Assembly (NCBI GenBank): GCA_027038805.1
Contig: JALWGO010000269.1
Span: 1-7,453, forward strand
Direction: 5' to 3'
DNA: 7,453 nucleotides
From: Thermoprotei archaeon
GTDB taxonomy: Archaea > Thermoproteota > Thermoprotei_A > Sulfolobales > WANQ01
Both the position numbers and the translations under genes were made by a program. The notes below the pieces were generated by a model. That model was not told the origin of the DNA. It worked only from the letters and a program-made list of their open reading frames with translations, and made no database searches. Positions 1-5,453 of the stretch are shown here, in pieces (position 1 is the first letter of the stretch; every line of letters starts with the position of its first letter).

Positions 1-583
1 CATGTATAACTACGACAGCTGGTTTTAGCGGAGATACTCTTACGGCAACCATTGGAGAACGTCCTGTTGTTACATGTGTAAATATTAGCGCTCGCTGAGT
101 TGTCATACCCATTATCTGAAAGAATTCTGAACCACTCAGAGATTCTATAGCCTCTATACTATCTAGAACAGTATATCCATATATGGGTCTAAGAAATACC
201 CTCGTTGATAATAATATTCCTTTAACAGATCTTAGTAAAGCATCAATATTTACTGGCTTATCAAATTCACGCATGTCGACTATAGCAGGGTTAGCGATAT
301 TCATAGCTTTTGCTAAATTTCTTACAACAATCCATCCACGTTCTTCATCAATCTTTAATAATGCATCAACAAACCGTCTTATAAACTTTGCACCTGGAAT
401 TCTACGTCCTTTCTCGTAATCACTTATAACACTTGGCGAAACATTCATTGCTTTTGCTAAGTCGATTTGCAATATGTTAAATAGCTCGCGCCATTTCTTA
501 AGGGATTTTCCTATATCCTTGCTCCAGACTATGTCTCCAGCTATCCTACGAGCTATAAGCTCTCTAACATATCTTGATACCAT
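1..583 (-). CDS. Archaeal XRE/Cro-type HTH transcriptional regulator, C-terminus cut off by window edge
   Basis: The first 194 codons are visible, starting at the ATG at 583-581, which has a strong AGGAGGT ribosome binding site five bases upstream. Residues 26-80 form a Cro/C1-type helix-turn-helix: a basic lead-in (KSLKKWRELF), then DLAKAMNVSPSVISDYEKG (residues 41-59) as the turn and recognition helix, followed by RRIPGAKFIRRFVDAL. The remainder (about 85-194) is a mixed alpha/beta domain with MTTQRALIFTHVTTG, which resembles the C-terminal sensor part of a widespread archaeal family of predicted HTH regulators (COG1709-like, from memory). Family members are usually about 230-260 residues, so perhaps 40-60 residues lie off the left edge. 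It is transcribed divergently from the adjacent tRNA gene. The DNA-binding role is well supported; target genes and ligand are unknown. There is no sign of a frameshift. Confidence 0.85.
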   Translation of the reverse strand, partial: MVSRYVRELIARRIAGDIVWSKDIGKSLKKWRELFNILQIDLAKAMNVSPSVISDYEKGRRIPGAKFIRRFVDALLKIDEERGWIVVRNLAKAMNIANPAIVDMREFDKPVNIDALLRSVKGILLSTRVFLRPIYGYTVLDSIEAIESLSGSEFFQIMGMTTQRALIFTHVTTGRSPMVAVRVSPLKPAVVVIH

Positions 584-588
584 AGTAT

Positions 589-595
589 ACCTCCT
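589..595 (-). promoter_or_regulatory. Shine-Dalgarno site of the HTH regulator gene
   Basis: AGGAGGT on the minus strand lies five bases before the ATG at 583. It is the strongest ribosome binding site in the window and fixes the start codon. It also means the mRNA must start upstream of position 595, so this gene is not leaderless. Confidence 0.8.
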
Positions 596-623
596 AAACC
601 CACTATAGAATACGGCATAGAAA

Positions 624-636
624 GCATTTAAGCCAG
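624..636. promoter_or_regulatory. TATA-like box A between tRNA-Pro and the HTH gene, possibly used in both directions
   Basis: The near-symmetric element ATTTAAGC (627-634 on the plus strand, GCTTAAAT on the minus) is the only good archaeal box A in the 73-base divergent gap. On the plus strand its centre is about 26 bases before the first base of the tRNA at 657, the classical archaeal spacing, and it follows a purine-rich BRE-like GAAAGC. On the minus strand the same spacing gives a start near 604, just before the AGGAGGT site of the HTH gene. Use for the tRNA is well supported; use for the HTH gene is inferred from the lack of another correctly placed element. Confidence 0.6.
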
Positions 637-689
637 TCCCCTAACCATAATTTTGCGGGCCCGTCGTCTAGCTTGGTAGGATGCGGGGT

Positions 690-711
690 ATGCGGAATCA
701 CCGCACCCGAC
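690..711 (+). other. tRNA-Pro intron 1, 22 nt, at non-canonical position 32/33
   Basis: The central 4-bp helix pairs exon CGGG (684-687) with intron CCCG (706-709). The 5' bulge is GTA (688-690) and the 3' bulge ACT (710-712). The inner helix is TGCGG (691-695) with CCGCA (701-705), closed by loop AATCA. Cutting after the second base of each bulge (689/690 and 711/712) removes exactly the 22 nt needed to join U32 to U33. The outer helix is weak (G683-C713, then a U682-G714 wobble), so this is a relaxed BHB, as is typical for non-canonical crenarchaeal introns. While present, it occupies the 5' strand of the anticodon stem. Confidence 0.85.
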
Positions 712-716
712 TCGGG

Positions 717-736
717 ACCCTAAAATGGGGCGAAAA
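717..736 (+). other. tRNA-Pro intron 2, 20 nt, at canonical position 37/38
   Basis: The outer helix is the anticodon stem (684-688 with 738-742). The central helix pairs T689, T712, C713, G714 with CGAA (731-734). The 5' bulge is GGA (715-717) and the 3' bulge AAT (735-737). The inner helix is CCC (718-720) with GGG (728-730), with a 7-nt loop. Cuts at 716/717 and 736/737 give a correct anticodon loop. The central helix needs T689 next to T712, which are only joined after intron 1 is excised. Confidence 0.87.
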
Positions 737-775
737 TCCCCGTGGTCCGGGGTTCAAGTCCCCGCGGGCCCACCA

Positions 776-817
776 AAATTAAATAGTTATAGTCAAAAAT
801 GTTTGCTCTATTATTTA
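776..817. terminator. Short convergent gap between tRNA-Pro and mtnA, probable T-rich termination zone
   Basis: These 42 bases separate the 3' end of the tRNA from the mtnA stop. On the minus strand they contain a T5 run (795-799) and an ATTTAATTTT stretch, which could end the mtnA transcript before it runs antisense through the tRNA. On the plus strand only loosely T-rich sequence is present. There is no hairpin. This is inference from base composition. Confidence 0.3.
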
Positions 818-1855
818 CTATAGTATTTTCCTTAGTGTATCATTGTAGGGAGGATATACTATGCCTTTCTCTGTTATTATGCCAGTAACTAGTTCTGGTG
901 GGGTTATATCAAATGCTGGATTCATGACAGGTACATCGGGTACTGTTATAGGAATTTTTTTGAGTACTGTTCTGACTTCATCAGGGTCTCTTTCTTCGAT
1001 TACTACTTCCTCTACCTTGGTTTTAGGGTCTATTGTAGATGTAGGGGCCACAGCATAGAATGGTACATTATGCCTATGTGCGAGTACGGCTATGGTATAT
1101 GTTCCAATCTTATTTATTACATGACCGGATAACAATATTCTGTCGGCCCCAACGAGCACCTTATCAATTAAGCCTTTAGATAATACATATCCCACCATAT
1201 TATCAGTTATTAATGTAACTGGAATATCTTCTTTCACAAGTTCCCATACTGTTAATCGTGCTCCTTGAAGAAGCGGGCGTGTCTCGGTTGCTATAACTTT
1301 TATTCTCTTACCCTGCTCCCACGCTGCCCGAATAACGCCTAATGCAGTACCATAACCAGCGGTTGCTAAAGCTCCAGTATTGCAGTGCGTTAATATGACA
1401 TCGCCGTCATTTATTATTGTTGCACCATGGTGGCCCATTCTTTTGTTTTGTTCTATGTCCTCGTATAATATCCTTAATGCCTCATCAACAACAGCTTCTT
1501 TTAGCTTGGCTATACTCCTAGATTCCAGTATCTCTTTCTTTAATCTATTTAATACTCTATCAATAGCCCAAAATAGATTATATGCTGTGGGTCTTGTTTT
1601 TCTTAATCTATTCGCAGCATCCATTATTTTATTCAGAAAGGCATCAATATTATCTGTGTTAATATTATATGCGATGGCAGCTAAACTTAGTGCTGCGAAA
1701 ACTCCTATAGCTGGTGCTCCACGTACCTCCATATTCTCTATAGCTCTAGCTAATCTTTCAAGATCATTTGATTCATGGTATACTTCTTCGAAGGGTATCT
1801 TTGAAACATCTAACCATCGAACCTTCCCGTTAGCCCATTCAATGGGTCTTATCAT
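818..1855 (-). CDS. mtnA: S-methyl-5-thioribose-1-phosphate isomerase (MtnA)
   Basis: This enzyme isomerises the aldose methylthioribose-1-phosphate to the ketose methylthioribulose-1-phosphate in the cytosol, recycling the methylthioadenosine left by polyamine and other S-adenosylmethionine-dependent reactions. The 345 residues match the usual full length. Family signatures occur in order: VRGAPAIGV (44-52), LTHCNTGALATAGYGTALG (155-173) with the probable catalytic Cys158, ETRPLLQGARLTVWEL (191-206), VGADRI (235-240) with the catalytic Asp238, NKIGTY (248-253) and the C-terminal TPPELVTGIITEKG. ETRPLLQGAR separates it from the related archaeal ribose-1,5-bisphosphate isomerase and from eIF2B subunits. 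One oddity is the loop after Asp238, which reads LLSGHV where most family members have a form of A.NGDV; the Asp-to-His change is next to the active site. The ATG at 1855 has no clear Shine-Dalgarno, which suggests a short leader. It is divergent from the endonuclease-like gene, with no methionine-salvage partner in view. Confidence 0.93.
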   Translation of the reverse strand: MIRPIEWANGKVRWLDVSKIPFEEVYHESNDLERLARAIENMEVRGAPAIGVFAALSLAAIAYNINTDNIDAFLNKIMDAANRLRKTRPTAYNLFWAIDRVLNRLKKEILESRSIAKLKEAVVDEALRILYEDIEQNKRMGHHGATIINDGDVILTHCNTGALATAGYGTALGVIRAAWEQGKRIKVIATETRPLLQGARLTVWELVKEDIPVTLITDNMVGYVLSKGLIDKVLVGADRILLSGHVINKIGTYTIAVLAHRHNVPFYAVAPTSTIDPKTKVEEVVIEERDPDEVRTVLKKIPITVPDVPVMNPAFDITPPELVTGIITEKGIVYPPYNDTLRKIL

Positions 1856-1884
1856 CTTTATACCCGTATAATTTGTTTAGAATA

Positions 1885-1900
1885 CTAGTTTTAATATTTG
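1885..1900. promoter_or_regulatory. Candidate TATA element in the mtnA / endonuclease-subunit divergent gap
   Basis: The 73-base gap 1856-1928 holds one AT element, TTTTAATATTT (1889-1899), near its centre. At normal archaeal spacing (about 26 bases from the box centre) it would start the plus gene near 1920 and mtnA near 1868, giving leaders of about 9 and 13 nt. Neither gene has a strong Shine-Dalgarno, consistent with short or absent leaders. A second T-rich stretch (1902-1912) could serve a leaderless plus-strand transcript instead. The assignment is tentative. Confidence 0.35.
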
Positions 1901-1928
1901 ATTTTTTATTATAGGGTTAAGGGTTAAA

Positions 1929-2396
1929 ATGTCCGATGATAAAACATTAAATATATTAGATATTGAATTAGAGGATAATGATAGAATAATAATCCAAAAT
2001 AGCGTAGAAGGAGGAACTAAGAGAGTTTCAATAATCGAGTTATTATGGTTAGTGTATTCCAAGGGAAAGAAGATAGTCTATAATGGAAAATTTCTAAGCA
2101 TAGAGGATTTATTAAAGATAGCGAAGAATGATTTTGTTTGGATAGTGTTTACTGTTTATAGTGACTTAAAGAATCGTGGCAAAAAGGTCGAAGTCATTGG
2201 AGATAACTTGCTACTGTTACGTAGGGATTATAAGCATATAGAAGTATATGTTTTAGAGGAGAACAACTTAATTATGTTGAGTAGATTAATAGAATTAATA
2301 GAACTATCCCATAGACGTGGAAGAGAGGTTGTATTTGCATTAGTTGATAAACATGGAGACGTTACTTATTACTCGTCCTCGCCTATATCATTATGA
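1929..2396 (+). CDS. Probable structural (non-catalytic) subunit of the archaeal tRNA-splicing endonuclease
   Basis: The 155-residue protein follows the two-domain layout of archaeal EndA. The N-terminal part (35-66) has IIELLWLVYSKGK and GKFLSIEDLLKIA, like the EALYL...kpLSFEEL segment. A linker VYSDLKNRGKKVEV (76-89) matches the family's VYkDLR.RGyiVk. The C-terminal core ends in FALVDKHGDVTYY (136-148), matching the conserved AIVD.dGDi.YY. The catalytic triad is not intact: the segment that should carry GadFRvY is shortened to GDNLLLLRRD without the Tyr, and the S-V-R-K-K segment with the catalytic Lys reads SHRRGRE (127-133). His103 may align with the catalytic His. The acidic loop LEENN (109-113) resembles loop L10, used for subunit docking. 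In Crenarchaeota such a subunit pairs with a catalytic one in an (alpha-beta)2 enzyme; the catalytic gene is not in this window. The assignment rests on recalled family motifs, not a search. Confidence 0.78.
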   Translation: MSDDKTLNILDIELEDNDRIIIQNSVEGGTKRVSIIELLWLVYSKGKKIVYNGKFLSIEDLLKIAKNDFVWIVFTVYSDLKNRGKKVEVIGDNLLLLRRDYKHIEVYVLEENNLIMLSRLIELIELSHRRGREVVFALVDKHGDVTYYSSSPISL

Positions 2397-2459
2397 ACTT
2401 AATAGCAAAACTTTCTTATTTAGCTATCATAGGATAAATTACAATGTTATATGTAAATT
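2397..2459. terminator. Convergent gap between the endonuclease subunit and the tadC-like gene
   Basis: The 63-base gap has a T-rich run on the plus strand (ACTTTCTTATTT, 2409-2420) flanked by a short inverted repeat, ATAGC (2402-2406) and GCTAT (2423-2427). On the minus strand there is a T4 run (2407-2410). Both transcripts could end here, as archaeal termination mainly needs T-runs. The inverted repeat is too short to be convincing alone. Confidence 0.35.
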
Positions 2460-3896
2460 TTATAATAGTATATAATACGTAATATTCAATAGCAATAACG
2501 AAATATGGGTTCGCCAAAAACTTCTAATAGATAAATCTACAGCTTTGCTCATTATAGTGTTCAAAGATACCGACAATGCTAGTGAGTACAAGTATACTTC
2601 ATCATATAGAGAAGACATGATTTTATGGGAATTCAATGGTATTCGATTAAAATATACCAAATAGTTGTTATGATCATATATCTTAGTTAATGATCGTAAT
2701 AGGAGAAATAATACTATAAATAGTATTGATGGAAGAATAATTGTTAGAATAGTTAATATATTTAATGTTTTTCTAGTTGAATTTTCCGTGCTTATAATCT
2801 CTCTTAATACATTACGTAATCTAAGCAACATTTCATATGGTAACAGACCAGCATACTTTATGCCTATTATCAATGAAGCGATTATTTTTTCTTTATAGTC
2901 ATAGTCATCAAGATATTTGTCTTTTAGCGAGTAGTAGAAAAGATTCTTTACTCTTTTTGATAATGTTTCGATGTTTTTAATATTCTCCTCCAGTTTTAAT
3001 ATTGATATGCCATATCTTTGTGCAGTTATAATTTGATCCAATAGGTTTAGAATTGACCTATTGTTATAGGCTAAATGTATATTATAGTATGCAAAATTTT
3101 CGAATGCTAATATTATTGTTGATAATAGTATTAATGTAATAATATTTCCATAGGTATTTGTTAGAGAAGGGATAAATGTTTTATGATAAAATAATAGCGC
3201 TAATACTAATAGAGAAGATGCTATGATTGCGTACTTGCTTGGATTATAGTGATTGAAACTTATTGGTAGGATACTATCAATTATTATCAAGGATATTATT
3301 GTGATTAACGTTATAAGCATTAAGACTTGTATAAACATGTTATTAATCGATGAGCCAAGTAGAATTAGTAATAATAGCATCATTATTGTTGAGAATATAA
3401 CTATTATGAAAACCTCTGTTATAAATAATATGTTTTCTTGATAACGTTTCCATGTTTGTTTTATTTCATCTAACGCTTCTTCCACCTTTCTATTAAGAAA
3501 TTCCGTTACTGATCCCCCTATTCGTTGAAGTGTTACATAATTAATTATTAGTGTTTTCCATTTTTTCGAGTTAGATGTAAGAGCCATATGCAATAGAGCT
3601 TCTATTGGATTTATTCCTATTGATACTAGTTTTTTCCACCTCAAGAGCTCCTTGTAGACGTTTCTGAACAATTTAGTTATGTTATCTATACTCAGTAAGT
3701 ATAACAATGGAAGTCCTATGCTCTCATATATTGATGAAACTATAATGAAGTAAGGTAGTTCTTTATCTACGTTTATCTTTATAATACCTGTGGTAAGTAT
3801 ATCTTTAATTCTCCTCGTTTTTTCAAATAATTTGGTTAATATCTTTATTTTTACTAGAATATCTTTAAAATTAGAAAATCTAAAGATATTAATCAT
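2460..3896 (-). CDS. TadC/ArlJ-like membrane platform protein of an archaeal type IV pilus
   Basis: This is a 478-residue integral membrane protein of the T2SF/TadC/FlaJ family, which forms the inner-membrane platform on which the ATPase acts to push pilin into the fibre. A basic cytoplasmic N-terminal part (1-155) carries the T2SF-like segment TLQRIGGSVTEFLNRKVEEAL (122-142, with Gly127-Gly128), leading into EIKQTWKRYQENILFITE (144-161) before the first membrane pair (about 159-180 and 187-210). Two further segments lie at about 222-237 and 250-268. A second cytoplasmic, charged region (275-375) is followed by membrane segments at about 378-400, 433-453 and 462-478, a layout like the duplicated T2SF fold of archaeal platforms. 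The ATG at 3896 overlaps the ATPase stop by one base (TAATG) and has GGTGAGGA upstream inside the ATPase gene, so the two are probably translationally coupled. The sequence is Ile/Leu/Asn-rich and divergent; exact subfamily is not assigned. Confidence 0.85.
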   Translation of the reverse strand: MINIFRFSNFKDILVKIKILTKLFEKTRRIKDILTTGIIKINVDKELPYFIIVSSIYESIGLPLLYLLSIDNITKLFRNVYKELLRWKKLVSIGINPIEALLHMALTSNSKKWKTLIINYVTLQRIGGSVTEFLNRKVEEALDEIKQTWKRYQENILFITEVFIIVIFSTIMMLLLLILLGSSINNMFIQVLMLITLITIISLIIIDSILPISFNHYNPSKYAIIASSLLVLALLFYHKTFIPSLTNTYGNIITLILLSTIILAFENFAYYNIHLAYNNRSILNLLDQIITAQRYGISILKLEENIKNIETLSKRVKNLFYYSLKDKYLDDYDYKEKIIASLIIGIKYAGLLPYEMLLRLRNVLREIISTENSTRKTLNILTILTIILPSILFIVLFLLLRSLTKIYDHNNYLVYFNRIPLNSHKIMSSLYDEVYLYSLALSVSLNTIMSKAVDLSIRSFWRTHISLLLLNITYYILL

Positions 3897-5440
3897 TATA
3901 TCCTCACCATTCTATTATAAAAATTTGTTATGTTTGACAATACCTCTTTTTGTGTGTTTATATTATTATCAATTAAATATTTTAGAAAACTTAGTCTTCT
4001 TTCTAGTTCTTCCCTTATTTTCTCCTTGTTCACATTTTTATTCTTTAATATTCTTTTAAGTACTATACTATTTTCTATTAGTATATCAAAGCTATCCGGA
4101 TAATGTTTATCTTCATTTTCATCCCAGAAAAATACTCTATTTAAACTAGAACTAGCATTTAAGGGTTCAGAAATCTCGCTAACCCGGCGAATGTATCCTT
4201 GTCCCTTTCGATAAGCTCTTCTTAGATGTACTATTAACCATATATTGGATTTAACTCTCTCATCTAGCGAAATTGGTGGTAATGTTAGTCGTGAGAGCGC
4301 AGATTGAACGCTATCTGCATGAAAGGTCGTTAACACGCCGTATCCCAAAACACTAGCTTGCGCTAATACTCTAGCTTCTTCACCTCTTACTTCCCCTATA
4401 ATCAGATAATCTCCACGTCTTCGGAGAGCAAATCTTGCTAAATCGTATACGTCTATTTTTGTATTAAATAATCCTCCAAGTAGTTTTCGTGTGATTAGTG
4501 GATCCCAGTGTGTATGCGGTAATTGTAATTCTGGTGTATCTTCTATAGTTATTATCTTAACATTATCAGGTAATAATGTTAGTATAGCTCTAAGTAATGT
4601 TGTTTTACCTGTGGCTACGCTACCAGTTATTATTATAAAAGGATTGTATTCTAATATGTACATCATGTAGGCTGCTTCAAGAATAGAAATAGTGTTGTTC
4701 TTTATTAGATCTGTTATCGTCAGTATTCGTGAAGGTTTTCTTCTTAAAACAAAACTACTACCTCTATAGGATATCTCATGCCCCAATGTTATGGCAACTC
4801 TATGTCCTTCTTCAGTAAGACCTTCAGCATAGGGAAAGGCTATGCTGAGATATTTTCCAGCTTTTTTGGATAGCATGAGTACAAGATTATTTAGAGATAG
4901 TTGATCAAGTACTATATTGGTGTTTAGCCATTTGTACTCAGAGAGTAATGAATGGTATACTGCTACTGGTATATTTGGTGCTTCACAACTTATTTCCTCT
5001 ACATAGTCGTCGTTAACTAAAGGATACAATACACCATATCCGCTTAATAATTTATTAATATAATATTCAATTGCATACATGAACTTCGAAGTATCTGTGT
5101 CTTTGTCTTCCTTATATAGTTCTGTAAGTATCTTGTTACCAAGGTTTTCATTTGGATTTACATTAATATCTTTGATGTATTTGTGTATGATTTGAATTAT
5201 AGTATTTCTGATATTTTCTGGTAGTGGTGGTTCATTAACTGTATATAGTACTTCATTTTTTCTTTTCACTATTTTTATGCTTGCTAATTCTACCCCGTAC
5301 TCTAGTATTATTTCATCATTGGATAGCGGAGTGTATTCTATAGGTCTAAGGATATTTTCCAAGTAAAAATCTATTCTATTTAATTTATATGTATGTGTCT
5401 CGCTCTTTATACGTAAAAAAAGGTTTTTAAATAACTTCAA
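3896..5440 (-). CDS. Type IV pilus assembly / secretion ATPase (GspE-TadA-PilT-ArlI superfamily)
   Basis: This cytoplasmic hexameric motor hydrolyses ATP to drive pilus assembly through the TadC-like platform. Numbered from the TTG at 5440 (514 residues), an N-terminal domain to about 120 precedes a SGYGVLYPLVNDDYVEEI segment (about 133-150) typical of archaeal secretion ATPases. Then come Walker A GSVATGKTT (273-281), the Asp box IEDTPEL (299-305), Walker B-like DYLIIGEVRGEE (344-355) and the His box TTFHADS (371-377). The catalytic core looks intact. Start choice: the frame is open up to a TTG at 5464, but that codon has no Shine-Dalgarno. The TTG at 5440 has GAGGT seven bases upstream, placed directly after the pilin stop, so 5440 is preferred; the alternative would add 8 residues and overlap the pilin by 11 bases. 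It lies between pilin and platform in one operon. Whether the system is an adhesion, UV-induced or DNA-exchange pilus cannot be told from this gene. Confidence 0.93.
   Translation of the reverse strand: MKLFKNLFLRIKSETHTYKLNRIDFYLENILRPIEYTPLSNDEIILEYGVELASIKIVKRKNEVLYTVNEPPLPENIRNTIIQIIHKYIKDINVNPNENLGNKILTELYKEDKDTDTSKFMYAIEYYINKLLSGYGVLYPLVNDDYVEEISCEAPNIPVAVYHSLLSEYKWLNTNIVLDQLSLNNLVLMLSKKAGKYLSIAFPYAEGLTEEGHRVAITLGHEISYRGSSFVLRRKPSRILTITDLIKNNTISILEAAYMMYILEYNPFIIITGSVATGKTTLLRAILTLLPDNVKIITIEDTPELQLPHTHWDPLITRKLLGGLFNTKIDVYDLARFALRRRGDYLIIGEVRGEEARVLAQASVLGYGVLTTFHADSVQSALSRLTLPPISLDERVKSNIWLIVHLRRAYRKGQGYIRRVSEISEPLNASSSLNRVFFWDENEDKHYPDSFDILIENSIVLKRILKNKNVNKEKIREELERRLSFLKYLIDNNINTQKEVLSNITNFYNRMVRI
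3901..3908 (-). promoter_or_regulatory. Shine-Dalgarno of the tadC-like gene, inside the ATPase 3' end
   Basis: GGTGAGGA on the minus strand, seven bases from its GGTGA core to the ATG at 3896, supports that start and the one-base stop/start overlap. Confidence 0.65.
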
Positions 5441-5447
5441 TTGATAA

Positions 5448-5452
5448 ACCTC
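5448..5452 (-). promoter_or_regulatory. Shine-Dalgarno that decides the ATPase start
   Basis: GAGGT on the minus strand overlaps the region just after the pilin stop (5456-5454) and sits seven bases before the TTG at 5440. No comparable motif precedes the upstream TTG at 5464. Confidence 0.6.
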
Positions 5453-5453
5453 A

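Larger units (their letters stand above)
657..775 (+). tRNA. tRNA-Pro (anticodon CGG) with two introns and encoded CCA
   Basis: The acceptor stem GGGCCCG (657-663) pairs with CGGGCCC (765-771), followed by discriminator A772 and a genomic CCA (773-775). The D arm is GTCT/GGAT with GG at 675-676 in the loop. The T arm is CGGGG TTCAAGT CCCCG (748-764). The anticodon stem is CGGGG (684-688) with CCCCG (738-742). Between these strands lie 49 bases instead of 7, so 42 bases must be removed. Removing 690-711 and 717-736 gives the loop TTCGGGT, with anticodon CGG at 713-715, preceded by U33 and followed by G37. The mature tRNA is 77 nt including CCA. GG at positions 35-36 and A73 fit archaeal tRNA-Pro. 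The nearly all-GC stems suit a hyperthermophile. The structure was derived by hand; both excisions rest on complete or nearly complete bulge-helix-bulge motifs. Confidence 0.93.

Noticed and set aside
717..740. Placing intron 2 at 38/39 or within the anticodon stem, using ACCC as exon
   Set aside because: These placements also give a plausible mature sequence, but none forms a 4-bp central helix between two 3-nt bulges. The 37/38 placement gives a perfect TTCG/CGAA helix.
818..1855. Calling this gene ribose-1,5-bisphosphate isomerase or an eIF2B alpha/delta homologue
   Set aside because: The ETRPLLQGARLTVWEL and THCNTGALATAGYGTALG signatures are those of MtnA; the related families have different residues at these positions.
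183..1871. Open plus-strand frames at 183-419, 861-1058 and 1380-1871
   Set aside because: They lie antisense to the HTH gene and mtnA, whose minus-strand proteins have clear family motifs. The plus-strand translations show no recognisable domain or ribosome binding site.
1914..1927. GGGTTAA repeat as a telomere-like or CRISPR-like array
   Set aside because: Only two units, and archaeal chromosomes lack such telomeres. No CRISPR repeats, insertion sequences or attachment-site duplications were seen, and the tRNA 3' end is not repeated in the window.
1877..2062. Minus-strand open frame over the start of the endonuclease-like gene
   Set aside because: It overlaps the better supported plus-strand protein with conserved EndA-like segments and has no Shine-Dalgarno.
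3253..4059. Plus-strand frames at 3253-3441 and 3790-4059
   Set aside because: Hydrophobic shadows of the platform and ATPase genes in AT-rich sequence, with no start signals.
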